Origin: Rhinopomastus cyanomelas
Lineage: Eukaryota; Chordata; Aves; Bucerotiformes; Rhinopomastidae
Assembly: GCA_013400115.1 (NCBI GenBank)
Contig: VXBP01003402.1
Span: 310,001-374,000 of the forward strand
Direction of reading: 5' to 3'
DNA length: 64,000 nt
The notes under the pieces: generated by a model
The model's database searches: none
Told to the model about the DNA's origin: nothing
The model's input: only the letters and a program-made list of their open reading frames with translations
In this document: positions 44,756-56,604 of the stretch, one piece after another
Numbering within the stretch: position 1 is the first letter of the stretch
How the letters are laid out: every line of letters starts with the position of its first letter
Translations under genes and position numbers: made by a program

Positions 44756-44941
44756 CATTGAGCTCTGAGCTGGACAAAGGCTGGACAAAGCCTTCACCCA
44801 AGGGAGGCTACACTGCCCTGCAAANGCATTGAGCTCTGAGCTGGACAAAGGCTGGAAAAGCAAAAGATAGGAATCTTGGGATGCTCTTTTCTGCTTTAAT
44901 TCCTTAGCCTTCACCCAAGGGAGGCTACACTGCCCTGCAAA
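44756..44941. other. Duplicated block around a single N, probable assembly artefact
   Basis: A 30-bp block at 44756-44785 recurs at 44827-44856, and a 35-bp block at 44790-44824 recurs at 44907-44941. The N at 44825 lies between them. In the first copy the two blocks are nearly adjacent; in the second about 50 bp separate them. This pattern is typical of two haplotypes or contig ends left side by side. Confidence 0.7.
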
Positions 44942-47900
44942 CAGCTTGTGCAGCCTGTGTTCTGGCACAGCAGGTGGGGACTGAGGAGCCCCTAGACGGC
45001 ATCACTTCTGTCCTGTGCCACGCTGGCCAAGGCATTTGTGTTCCTCCTCTGCCCTGGACTTCATGTTTACTGCAGCAAATGTGCCTGTTTGGGGCCTGTG
45101 TGTGCTTCACCACCCAAAAGGCAGCCTCCTGCTACCCTGAGGCTGAGCCAAGCATGTCTGGGAGTTACAGAGGAATGGAAATCAAGGGCTTTGCTTCCAA
45201 AAAGCAATTGCCAGGTGATATAAAGAGAGGAGCAACCTGGGCTCAGCCTGTGCCAGGTACTGCAAGAGGAGGCTGCTGTCCCTGGACTCCCTCAGACACC
45301 CTGTCTGCCACAAGTGGCAAATTCGGTTGCTCCAAGAAGGACAAAGCCTGGGAGGAGCCATGCAGCTGGAGGTCCCAGCCCAACATGTGTCAGCATCACA
45401 GAGTCCCATGGAGCCATGTGTTGGTGCAGCAGCTGGGAGAGAGCTGGGCCAAGGGGATGAGCATGGCCAAGGCTTTGGGATGGAGAAACTCACCAAGAAG
45501 AACCAATGGTGATGAAGAGCACACTAAGGTCTCCTTCCCATGCTGGACCATTCATTGCCCCTCTGCCTTAGGTGTTGGGGTGTTTCCCTGCCTGCTGTGA
45601 GGGCTGGGTCACCCCACAATGGAGGATGTCACATAGTGACATAGAGGTCTGACGATGGCTTGTGCTGACAATCTGTGTGGTGTGGCCTTGCCCATGAGCC
45701 ACAGTAATGAAGCAGAAACAGCAGCAGAGCTGGACTCACACCAGTATCTCTAACATATGACCTGTGGGGACCTGGGCTTGTGGTGGCCAATAATGACTAA
45801 TGCTGATAGGGTCCACACTGCCTTGTCCTCCCCAGTGCTATCAGGAGGTTTCAGCGCCCTGCACAAGCAAACCCATTACAATCCAGCCTTCATGTTGCTA
45901 ACAGTTGTGCTGAGGCCAGCACCCACAGAGGCACCTGGCAGGTCAGAGGGAGGTCCTTGGCAACGGGGAGGACAGAGCCCATCTGGCCCAGGGCTGGTGT
46001 CTCCAGGACAGCAAACACTGAGCTCACCCAGACAGCTGTTGCCTTTGGCAGGGCTCTCTCCCCGCTCTACTTCCCTTGCAGACACGGAGCGTGGTTTTAC
46101 CCCAAAGCCCTGTCTGCTGCCCATGTGTTACTGCCCAGCAAACCCATGGGGTGGCTGGATCCCTGGCCCTGGCTTTCCCTTCCCGCAACATTGCCTGGCC
46201 TGAAGTCAGAGGTGTGAGAACAGTGTGGGACCATCATGCCCCAATGCACTGGAAGAGGGGCACCCCTGGGATCCCCCCCAGAGTAGTCCCCATATGTCCC
46301 AGAGCCAAGGTGAAAGACACTGCCAAAGGCTGCACACAGCTCCCATCTGGACCCTATAGCCCCCTGCACTGTGCTTGTCAGGATCCAGATGCAGGTTCCT
46401 GGTTCAGATGAAGGGAGGCATTGCCTCAGAGGCAGTGTCTGAGCAGGGAACTGCTGGGTCAGGTTGTGCAGCAGGAGGAGAACTGAGCCTGGCCAGGTCC
46501 CTCTACACCCTTCTCATGTGGTGATCAGCTGGTTTGAATTTCTCCCTTTTTCTTACTGAAGCAGGTATTTCCATGCTGTGCTGATAGGAGTATGGGTGGT
46601 TTGGTGGCTGAGGAGAGATGCTGGGTGCCTGCATTTCCTTGACTGCTGCAATGCAGGCACGGACAAAGTGGCCCAGCTGAGCCCTCTCTCCAAACCCAGC
46701 ACCTTGGACGACTCCGAGTGGCTTGGGGGGATGTCAGAAACTAGAACTTGATTGTTTCACGGAAGAGATTATAGTTTTGGGGCACAGGTGCCTCACTGTG
46801 TTCACATTTAATCTTTGACAGTGGATGAGAGATAAGACGTGCTCTCAGCCTCTGTGACCAGGTGATGCCTACTGGGACTGACTGAGATGCATAAAGTGGT
46901 TGTAAAGCTACAGAAGCAGTGGTGGCAGCAAAACTGATCTTCTCCACAGACAAGGAAAGGACCTTCCTCTCTGCCTCCTCCAGTGATGGGAAGGCTGAGA
47001 TGTCTCCATGAGTTCACAGACTGTGCCAAGGGGAAAACCTCCAGGTCTCCTCACCACAGTGTTTTGTGTCTGCCTGCCTCCCAGAGTGGTTCGGTAAACC
47101 AACAAGGCTCCCCTCTGTACCTGCAAATGCCCTCCAGCCGTCTCACACAGATGACTGTTGAAGTGATGAGGAGGGTTAATTAACTCTAACAAATATTTAC
47201 CTGTTTCTCTGGGTTTACAGAAGACTTGCTCCAGCTCTAACGCTCCAGTTCCAGCTTTGAAGTGGAGTTCAAAGCCCCAGCGATGCTGACGTCTTGAGGG
47301 GAGCGAGGTCTCACCAGTGTGCAAAAACACTCTGCTGTGAGGAAAGGAAGCCAGTCCCCTGTCCTCACTGGAGGGCAACCAGTGCAAGTGCTGGCATCTT
47401 CCATCATCCCATAGGGCCCTGCTCATTCCTCCGTAACAGGGTAAGATCTGCTTTGCTGATTGTTTGGATCCCCCATTGAATAAAGTGCCCAAGGAAAGGC
47501 CTTTTTTCCAGAAAAGTGGCAGAACATGCTTCTCCTGAATGATTTGTGTCCTTAACCCCTGAAGAGTGTCGATAGAGATGCCGAGTCGCACATCTGCAGT
47601 GGTCTCGTGCTTCTGAAAAATAGCTTGCTGGAACTGTACAAATAAACACTCGTGAAGAGAATCTTGTTGCTCCAAGGGAGGCTGCTAAATACTCTGATTT
47701 AGTTAAAGCGCTAGGATTTGGCTTTAATTTTATTTTTCACCGAGCTTAAAGCTAGGGGAGGGGGAGGAAATGTTGTTTCCTCTTGGAACAGGTAGATTCC
47801 AGGTAGAAGAAGCACAACCTTCATCACACACCTCCTCCTTGGGCTGCTGGGGACACCCTCTCTGTGCACTGCCAGCCATCCTCCGTGTCTCACTTCCATT

Positions 47901-48440
47901 GGTGAGACATTGGCTGCATTGCTGTGTTTTGGGAGATGCTCTGTTCCTGGCAGACTGGGATGGGCTGAGAGTCCCCAGTCAGGTCCACTCCATAGCAGGA
48001 GACAGAGTCAAACCATAAAGGACCTATAACAATCCTGCCAATCTCTTGTGCCCAACAGTAAAATATTATGAGATGCCTTGGAGAAGGTGTAGAAGTTCCC
48101 CAATGGATTCTTGAGGCTTCTTGTGCTCTAATGGCAGCTCTTCCTCTGCAGCTAGTGGGACCCTACAGGTAGACACAGCAATGCAAGTGCTCCCAAGCTC
48201 CTGCCAAAGCTAAAGGGAAGATCCTGACTGGGAAAACAGAGTGTTAAACCAGAGCCCAGGCACACACACAACTCTGGGCTTTTAGTTGACATAAATTAAT
48301 TGCTCTGCTGCCCTGATGCCAGGGCCAGCTGACCTGGGCATTGCTCAGCACACTGACCCATCTCTCACCTCATTATCTTTCTGCTCATCCTGTCTCCCAG
48401 ATTCCCACAACAATAAGCTCCATCCCCTGGAGCACCACTG
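44942..48440. other. Intergenic sequence without recognised gene
   Basis: No repeat or gene identified. A minus-strand frame without stops runs over 46908-47675 (255 codons from a non-ATG start) and shows no known domain. Confidence 0.65.
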
Positions 48441-48525
48441 AGACCACAGAATCACAGAAACTTAGAGGTTGGAAGGGGCCTCAAAAGGTCATCTAGTCCA
48501 ACCCCCCTGCCAGAGCAGGAGCAGA
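48441..48525 (-). repeat. CR1 LINE 3' tip
   Basis: ACCACAGAATCACAGAAAC, AGAGGTTGGAAGGGGCCTC and CATCTAGTCCAACCCCCCTG form the inverted end of avian CR1. Confidence 0.9.
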
Positions 48526-48812
48526 TGAACTGCCCTCGAGATGTGGGCCAGTTCTGTGGTGAAAGAGAGCAGCAGGGTGAACAGAGGTGTTGTTACGTTT
48601 ACACAGGTTAACATACTGAACAAAGATTTTGCAAAAAACCCACGGGACTAGTGTAGAAAACATCCAAATCTAGATTGCTACCCAGCACACTCTGAACTTC
48701 TTCTGTAATTAGTTTATATTTGCAGACCCTTTCAACAGTCCTTATGGTCAGGGCATGTAGTGATTGTGCAGAAGTGGTGTAGCCTTGAGGGACTTTATCT
48801 GGATCTCACTGC

Positions 48813-48830
48813 GTCCCACCTGGGTCACCA
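48813..48830 (-). other. Primer-binding-site-like sequence next to the LTR
   Basis: TGGTGACCCAGGTGGGAC follows the LTR end. It keeps the TGGTGACCC start of the tRNA-Trp-type PBS of avian retroviruses but diverges after it. The matching copy is at 51360-51377. Confidence 0.5.
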
Positions 48831-48834
48831 CTAA

Positions 48835-49477
48835 CATTGTGGGTTAGAGACCTTGACTGTATTTCAACCAAAAGCTTTTAGCTAAAGCATCAGATACAAA
48901 GGACGGGTTTAACAAATCTGCAGGCAATGAAACAACTGACTCCGTTTGGAGGAGGAAGGCCACGAGACACTTTAATTCATTCCCTCCAGCACACAACAGA
49001 GGAAAACAACCCCACAACATACAGACACACGGAGTTTCATCACACGGCTCCTACACTGAACTGAAAATAAGAAATGTTCAAAACATCTTCATTAGCGTCT
49101 TCATTGTAGCTTCTCTCTGAAATCACAGCAGCTGTCCAACTTCAGTCTCGATGCTCAGAAATCTTCACAGTTCCGAATTCTCACAGTCACTCCAGGACCA
49201 GGTGAATCTTCCTGCTCATCATAAGTTTTCTTCAATCTGAGGTGTGGTAACACTCTCCGAAGCAATAACATTCTCTCTCAGCAGAAGCAACACAGCTCCC
49301 AAGAGTCCAGGATGGAGAGAAGTGAAGAAGAAAGTGCAAGTCCCTGAGGGGAGTGAAGAGGGAGAAGTGGGGGGCAGACAGTTTTCTTGTCAACCCTTTA
49401 AATCCAAACTTTGACCTTTTCTGCAGAAAACATACAAATTAAGCTTACAGATTCTGCTCAGCTTTGAAAGAAGAACA
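48835..49477 (-). mobile_element. Endogenous retroviral LTR, minus orientation
   Basis: About 643 bp, starting TGTTCT (at 49477 on the minus strand) and ending, with a TG for the expected CA, just before a GTGACCC primer-binding-site-like sequence at 48813-48830. An ATTAAA polyadenylation signal is inside. It is recognised mainly because a related copy lies inverted at 50677-51355. About 40-50 bp beyond the PBS-like site also match, so each copy looks like a 5' LTR with a stub of internal sequence. No gag, pol or env frame was found. The family was not identified. Confidence 0.75.
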
Positions 49478-50676
49478 GGGCAGATTCAGATTTCCAGCCA
49501 ACACTTCTGTGATTAACCAAGCCAGTAGCACACAGATGAAATATAATTTATGTTTAATTTTTAGTTTGACAGTTTATTTGTAATTATAGATCTGACTGAA
49601 ATAGCCACATCTCATGTTGTGTGGCCGCCTGCACCACTTACCCAGTCAAGAAAACAACACTATTAACTGTGTGGTTCCTACAGCTCTTCCACACGACTTC
49701 ACTTCCAAATTGTAAATCTGAATCTATGACTGATTCTTTCCTGCCAACATTTAAGCTAAAAATGCACCAGCAAAGCTTGAAAAGTTCATATTTCTGAATC
49801 GGAATGAATGAGCACGGACCATTTCCTCCTTTTATTTGATCAGTTCCAATAAACAGCTTCTTCACCTAAAAAAACCCAGCCAACCCAAGGCAATATTTTT
49901 GGTTGAGTGGCTCAAGGGCCACCCAGCAAAAGATTTCATGGAAATCATTGCTGTGAGTTTTGCATGATGTTTAAGAATGATTATAGATAGGGAATAAATG
50001 GCAACAACAAACAGCTTCTAGCGCATGGCTAGCAGCACATTAACTGGACTGGGCAGGAGGTGCTTCCCAGTGACTGTGCTGCTGGAGAGCACTGCCCACT
50101 CATGGAAAACCCCACAGCAGCTGCCCCCACAAAGACAGCACAGCAAGAACTGAATTAATTTGAACAGGCAGGTGTTGGAGGGCCCTTTGGGTAACACAGA
50201 AGGTGTGAATTGTATGCTGCGCAGCAGAGGGGAGCATTTCAGCAAGTAGCTACTCAGGAAATTCAGGCAGTTATAGATAAATTTGACTAATTAAGACTGT
50301 TTCATGCCCAAGCAAATGTACCCTTGGTCACAAAACATATATTTATATCGTATTTATTTATATTATATATTTCTATATTTTAATAGAAATATTATTTATA
50401 TAAAAACTATATTACATTACAATTTAAATATTTATTTTTTTAATATATATATTCTATTTTTCTCATCCCCACTTCACCTGCTAAGTGGGGGCTGTTTCAT
50501 TTGTATTGCAGGAGGAATAACTATTTTACATCTCTGTGAACTCTGGTCATTGTTGAGCACTTCATACTTTTATCAAATCCATCTGCAACCTCGTAATTAC
50601 CTCTGAGAGAAATTTAGGAAGGAGGAGAGCGGAACCTGTCCTATACCCTGTTCAGAGGTATGGGGATACAGAGGTT
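49478..50676. other. Spacer between the two inverted LTRs
   Basis: About 1.2 kb, single-copy as far as I can see, containing the AT-rich tract at 50330-50462. No retroviral frame was recognised. Its origin is unclear: it may be the original genomic sequence between two independent insertions. Confidence 0.6.
50330..50462. repeat. AT-rich low-complexity tract
   Basis: About 130 bp made almost only of A and T (TATATTTAT and ATATATATT words). It could unwind easily and lies in the loop between the inverted LTRs. Confidence 0.9.
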
Positions 50677-51355
50677 TGTTCTGCTTCAAAAGCTGAGTAG
50701 AATCTGTAAGTTTAATTTGTATGTTTTCTGCAGAAAAGGTCAAAGTTTGGGTTTAAAAAGTTGAAAGGTGGCTGCTGCCCCCCCAACACCCTGTCTTCTG
50801 CCCCCTCGGTGACCTCCACTTTCTTCTTCACTTATTTCCGTCTTGAACTGTTGAAGCTGCGTTGCTGCTGTCGAGAGAGACAGAGTGTTATCTCTTCTGA
50901 GAGTGTTATCACTCCTCAAGTTGAAGAAAATTCATGATGAGTGGGAAGATTCGCCTGGACCTGGAGAGACTGTGAGAATTCGGAACTGTGAAGATTTTTG
51001 AGCATCGAGACTGAAGTCGGACAACCACCGTGGTTTGAGAAGCTACAATGAAGATAATAATGAAAAGAGAAGCAGGATAATGAAGACAGTGAAGATGTTT
51101 CAAACATTTTCCATCTTCAGGTCACTGTAGGAGCCGTGTGATGAAACTCCGTGTGTCTGTATGTTGTGGGGTTGTTTTCCTCTGTTGTGTGCTGGAGGGA
51201 ATGAATTAAAGTGTCTCGTGGCCTTCCTCCTCCAAACAGAGTCAGTTGTTTCATTGCCTGCAGATCTGTAAGTGGTTTTGTTAAACCCTCCCTATGTGTG
51301 ATGCTTAGATAAAAGTTCTTGGTTGAAATGCAGTTGGTGTCTCTAATCTAAAACA
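50677..51355 (+). mobile_element. Endogenous retroviral LTR, plus orientation
   Basis: About 679 bp from TGTTCTGCTTC to CTAAAACA, so the ends are TG...CA with a short inverted TGTT/AACA. ATTAAA at 51205-51210 is a likely polyadenylation signal. It is followed after a four-base spacer by a TGGTGACCC site. It is related along its length to the minus-strand LTR, with scattered differences and small indels but one perfect 112-bp block (51126-51237). The 5' ends of the two LTRs face each other. Confidence 0.78.
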
Positions 51356-51359
51356 TTAA

Positions 51360-51377
51360 TGGTGACCCAAGTGGGAT
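51360..51377 (+). other. Primer-binding-site-like sequence next to the LTR
   Basis: TGGTGACCCAAGTGGGAT matches the avian retroviral tRNA-Trp PBS as I recall it at the first nine and last bases. It shows that at least a stub of the internal region remains, so this is not a plain solo LTR. Confidence 0.5.
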
Positions 51378-52929
51378 GCAGGTTGATCCAGATAAAGCTG
51401 CACAAGGTTAAAGGACTTGCCTACAGCCTGAGAGGGAATTTCAGAGCCACAAGTTAAACCTGTCTATGCTCATCACAAGACCATTTTCTCCCATGAATTA
51501 AAACCTGTCATTAGTCTGCTCTGCTGTGATCTGGCTGCACGGAACAAGAAATGTCAATATTTTGTAGCAGTATGTACCAATTTTTAGTGTTAATATAGCT
51601 CGTGCTGCCAAAAACTGAATCGGTTCTTTCTTATGCGTTGCCCCATATCCCCAAATATTTTGATCTCTGGATATAACCACCAAATAGGCTGCAAATTCCT
51701 GGCAGCTCAGATCATTCTTTGAGGAGGAGTTTGAGGAGGGCTGGAGGGTAATTGTGACCTGCAGAGCTTTTCATGCCAAGGTCAGTCTGCACATATTCCC
51801 TGGGGTTAATACATTGGTTTTCTAAAATTCTTGGGGTTTCAGGACTGGGAAAGACCTTTCCCATCTGTTTGGGCTATGAAGTGTTACCATCATCTCCCTT
51901 CTGTCTCCCTTCACACCACCTCTGCTGTAACCAACACAGCACCCACTCTCAGGAGTGACACTGACCTTGGTTCTACCCAGACCTAGGTGGTAGGAAGAGC
52001 ATCTGACCACAGCAGACACCTGGGTTGGTGTGAGGGGAAAGCTGCTGCACCCCTGCCCCAGGCTGCATTTCAAAGGCATCTCTCACACAAGAGAACAAAG
52101 CACAATCGGGTTTTTTTTCAGTCAGGAGTGAATAGAGGAGGCTGATGAGTTCAAAGCCCTGAGGTTGATGGACAGTGTCTCAGCAAAGGGCCGACGTGAT
52201 TTTGAACTCTGAGCTTAAGCTCCTATTAGACAAAGAAAACACAGCACAAATTCTGCTTATGTAGCACCTCTCCTGCAAACAGCCCTGAACACTCCACAAT
52301 CAAATTCAAACACGATGAATCATGGAGATGTGGGCAGTGTTTCCCAAGGAAAACACAGAGCAGGGGAGGCTTGGCAGAAATGAGCCCCACGACTGCCACC
52401 AGCACCTGGCTGCCTAAGGGATGGGCTGGGGGTGGCCAGGGCCCCTGTGCAGGTGGTGATGGACAAGCAGATGCCAGCAGGGTCTGGGAATCACTGTCTC
52501 CCAGGTCCAAATGAGCCATTCCAAATGGGTTAACTCAGCCCCACTGGATGTACAGTCACAGGCTGTAGATGCACTGGGCAGTGTGCTGGGATGGGCTCCT
52601 AGCATCTCCTCCTGATGTCCATGGAGCAAACCTCCCTCATGGTGCCACCTGGGCTGCAAGAACCCATCTTTGCCCAAACTTAGGTCAGAATAGAATTGTT
52701 GCTTGTGTTTTATAAACAAATTTGGGTGGCTTTTTTCTCCTTCTACTGCAGACATTGTTCCTTGGTTTCCACAGAGAGCAGTGGACCCAGGAAAAGGCAA
52801 ATTAGCACAGTCAAGAAGTTTGGTTTGACTGAGCTGAGAATCTGGTTCAAACTTGGTCCTGCTTCACAGTGAATCTCCCAATGTTTGCCAGTTTGTTCTT
52901 CAGCATTGGAGGCTCCCTTGAGGGGGCAC
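51378..52929. other. Intergenic sequence after the plus-strand LTR
   Basis: The first 40-50 bp match the sequence after the other LTR; beyond that I recognise nothing. No retroviral internal genes are visible. Confidence 0.6.
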
Positions 52930-53720
52930 CCACCATGGCTGAAGGTCCTGCAAGGCTTCCTCAAAGGGCATAATAATTAAACTCCAGGCCACAACAACCT
53001 CCTGCAGGGCTACAGACTGGGAGAATGAGTGGCTGGAGAGCAGCCTGGCAGAGAGGGACCTGGCAGTTCTGGTTGACAACTGGTTGAATAGGAGCCAGCA
53101 GGGTGTGCAGGTGGCCCCGAAGGCCAAGGGCGTCCTGGCTTGTATCAGCAATAGTGCAGCCAGCAGGATTAGGGACATCATTCTCCCCCTGTACTGGCCA
53201 CTTCAGTGCTGGGGGCAGTGCTGGGCCACTCACTTCAAGAAAGAGACTGAGAGGCTGGAGAGGGTCCAAAGAAGCAATGAGGCTGGGGAAGGGGCTGGAG
53301 GGAAAGTCTGATGAGGAGAAGCTGAGAGAGTTAGAGGTGTTTAGCCCAGAGAAGGCGAGACTCTGGGGGAACCTTCTCCCTCTCTACAGCTCCCTGAAGG
53401 GAGGTTGTAGTCAGGGGGCAGTCAGGCTTTTCTCCCAGGCAACTAGTGACAGGATGAGAGGGCAGTGCCTGAAGCTGCACCAGGGGAGGGTTAGGTTGGA
53501 TGTTAGGAAGACCTTCTTCATGGAAAGAGTGATCAGACACTGGAATGGACTGCTGAGGGCAGTGGTGGATTCCCCATCCCTGGAGGTGTTGAAGGACAGC
53601 CCAGCTGTGGCCCTTAGTGCCCGGGTCTGATCGATGTGACGATGTTAGGTGATGAGCTGGTCTGGATGAGCTCAGAGGGCTTTTCCAGCCTCACTCATTC
53701 TGTGATTCTATTATTCTGTG
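52930..53720 (+). repeat. CR1 LINE, about 0.8 kb 3' part
   Basis: Sense orientation. It includes the ORF2 wording GAGAGCAGCCTGGCAGAGAG, the CAGGTGGCCCCGAAGGCCAA segment, a plus-strand frame at 53103-53630 ending in CR1-like RVRLDVRKTFFMERVIRHWN, and a tail ending CATTCTGTGATTCTATTATT-CTGTG. It is 5'-truncated and carries stops and frameshifts. Confidence 0.93.
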
Positions 53721-55799
53721 AACTCACCCTGCGAATGGCTCTAAGGCACAACTGAGTTTCAGGAATCATTTTGCTGCTTCTTCCACAATGCAATGGTCCT
53801 GTGTTTAGTGGGAAGGCCTTGTGAACTGGGGTCTTGTGGCGCTTATGCATGAGACTGTAACACCACAGCAGCATGTTCACTGTTCCCTTTTTGCAACCAA
53901 CATGATTAACAGATGACTAACTGAATCACCTAAATGAAACAAATTCATTTTCTAAACAACTTTATTCTCTGATGTCTCAGAGTGGTGTTATTCATGCTCC
54001 AGTGAACAGTGAAATACCTGATATAACACAAAATTCACAACCAGGAGTGATTTTCCCCCGACTTGTTGAAGCTCACAAGTGAGGATGCTCTTTCCAGAAG
54101 CATTGTGTATCACTTCAAACCTCTGCTCAGGTGGCTGCAAAGCTCTGGGTATCTGGACCTGAGAGGTCAAGGTTCACCATCATTCTTCAGCTCTGAAAGT
54201 GGCTCTACAGCCCCTAATAAATCTATCTTTGTACATTTTAAGGACTAATTTCTCAGTGAAATATAAACTAATTGCTCGGTTCAAATTTAACTAGGAAAAA
54301 AAATAACCCCACACCATTTTTAAAAATCCAATAATCTGAAAGATTTCAGCCTGAGTCAGGCAGTGATGTGGGGAGGTTAAGGAAAAGGATATGGAGAAAG
54401 GGAAGGAGAGCTGCGTCCATTATACCTGACAAATTAATTCATTTGAGTATGGTTTATACCATACTTATTTAATTGTACCATTTCATTTTAGTTTAATATG
54501 GTTTATACCTGTCATAGCTCAGCCAGGTGTCTGTGAGAGGTCTTTGGTAGCCTTACGCCATTCCCCTAGAATAAAAGTTTTCTCAATAAAAGCTATTTAT
54601 GAGTGAAAGTTTTTTTTCTACAGTCTTAAAATACCTAAATACTGATTCTTTGATACTTTGCAGAGGAACAGCAATCAGCTCTTCAGAAGGCCCGTTGGCC
54701 TTGACTGGTGTATATGGCCAGAGATTTACTCTAAATCTGCAGGACACCTGGACCCAGCTGAGCTTTGCTCACTGCTCTTGTGAAAATCCATGATTTACAG
54801 AGATAATCCTCAGACATTTCCAGCTGGGCTGAAGATAGACAAATTTCCAGCCCATGCCATCAACTCCATTCATCTGGAACAGGTGCCAAGCTTATGAAAA
54901 GCTCCTTGCTGTTTGGTAGACACCACAGCATGCTTCATTAGCAGCCAGCTGAGCAGCTCACCATCTCCAGCTCACAGACACTGCAAACAGTCTGGACATC
55001 AGTGACCCAAAGCTGGGAAGCAGAGAAGCTGAATTTTCAAAGGCCCTAGGGGATTTAGGCAGACAATGCCAGCCTCTGTACAACCTGCTCCCAGCCCCTC
55101 TCATCCTCACTCGTCTGAGTGCACGCAGCTGCCTGTCTTCTCTAATTCAGGGGTACAGTGACACGGATGGAAGTGCTAAATGTGGCCAGGGCAGGGTGAT
55201 TAAAACCAACATCTAATCAATTGCCAAATGCCATTTACCCTGGATAACCTCCTCTGCATACCTAGGCTCCCCATATCTACTAGAGCTGCTTTGATGGGTC
55301 CTGCTGCTCCCAGCCCAGATGTTGTCACATATCTGATGATGGTGGCTGCAAACCACCTTTGAAACCTGCTCTGGCAAGAAATACTTTCCCATCCTATCTC
55401 AGATAAAGTCAGAGGCTGTGTGTCCCCACTCTCTTACTTACTGAGACCAGTGGGGTGAATAAAGGCTCTTTGTTCATGTGGCCATTTCTCTGCTTGCTAA
55501 TGCTTTTTTAGTTCTTTAAAATCTAAGCTAAAACGACAACAGCGGCAGCTCAATAGATGAAATTGCTTTCAAATGCCATCGTGACAACCTGTGCTTGAAC
55601 ACCCCTTTCAGCTGTCAACATGGACAGTGAAAAGGGCAGGAACCTGAAGATGTCCAGAAATTCTTCCTCTCTTTTTCTTAAGACCCAGGAAAATGAAGTA
55701 ATTTTGAGGAAATTATCAGATTTGATCTTTACTCTTAAGCTCCTCTTTCGGAGGAGCTGGCACCCTGATTTACGAGTGATTGATACTTGTTTATAGGGT
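53721..55799. other. Intergenic sequence
   Basis: About 2.1 kb, partly AT-rich. The words TATGGTTTATACC occur twice near 54450-54510. No gene or identifiable transposable element. Confidence 0.65.
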
Positions 55800-55970
55800 A
55801 GGAGAAAAAGGTCACAAATTGCACCAGGGGAGGTTTAGTTGAGATACTGGGGAAAATTTTCTTCCCTGGAAGTGTTGGTAAAGTTTTCCCAGAGCAGCAG
55901 TGGAGTCCCCATCCCTGGAGGGGTTTAGAAGATGGGGAGATGTGAGGGACATAGGGTTTCAGTACTCTAA
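55800..55970 (+). repeat. CR1 LINE 3' fragment, diverged
   Basis: GCACCAGGGGAGGTTTAGTT, then CAGTGGAGTCCCCATCCCTG and GAGGGGTTTAGAAG are in the order of the CR1 3' region. Confidence 0.8.
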
Positions 55971-55974
55971 GAGT

Positions 55975-56300
55975 CAACAAGCAAGATGGGGTCAGACTTT
56001 TCAGCAGGGCCTCTTGCAACAGGGGTGAGGGGTGACAGTTTGAAACTACAACAGGGAGATTCAGCGTGGACATAAGGAAGGCAATTTTCATAATTAAAGT
56101 GGTGAGACCCTGGCCCAGGCTGCCCACAGAGGTGGGTGGAGGCCCCACCCCTGGAGCCATCCCAGGTCAGGCTGGCGGAGGCTCTGGACAACCTGCTCTG
56201 GTTGCAGATGTCCCTGCTCGCCACAGCGGGTCTGGACTAGATGACCTTGAAAGGTCCCTTCCAACCCAAACCCTTCAGTGATTCTCTGGTTCTACGGCGC
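55975..56300 (+). repeat. CR1 LINE 3' end
   Basis: CTACAACAGGGAGATTCAGC, GTGGACATAAGGAAGGCAAT, GCCCAGGCTGCCCACAGAGG and TGGACTAGATGACCTTGAAA give a fairly complete CR1 3' end with tail CAGTGATTCTCTGGTTCTA. It ends about 300 bp before the FITM2 ATG. Confidence 0.93.
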
Positions 56301-56350
56301 TGGCCGAACGGCTGGACTCGATGACCTGAACCGTCTCCTGCAAACCCAGC
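56301..56350 (+). repeat. Short third CR1 tail-like piece at the FITM2 CpG island edge
   Basis: GGCTGGACTCGATGACCTGA then CCGTCTCCTGCAAACCCAG resembles the last 40 bases of CR1 but without the terminal repeats. Its overlap with the CpG-rich edge makes it uncertain. Confidence 0.5.
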
Positions 56351-56604
56351 GCCTCTGATTCGGACAACAGGCTACGCGAGCGGAGGGCCCAGCCCAGGAG
56401 GGGGCGCCCTCTCGCCCTCTCTCCATCTCGCCCTCCTTCTCGTCCTCCCGCCCTCTTGCCGCCGCCGCTTGCCGTTTTCCTGCCGGGACGGGGTCCGCCA
56501 GAGGGCGCCCGAGCAGCGGGAGGGGCGGGGCGTTGCAGGGCGGTGCGCGACGCGTTGCTGCGGGCGGCCGGCGCGCACAGGGGACGTTATCGAGGGGCTG
56601 CGCG

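Noticed and set aside
49478..50676. A retroviral gene region between the inverted LTRs
   Set aside because: The LTR 5' ends face this segment, so it would be outside both elements, and no gag, pol or env-like frame is visible.
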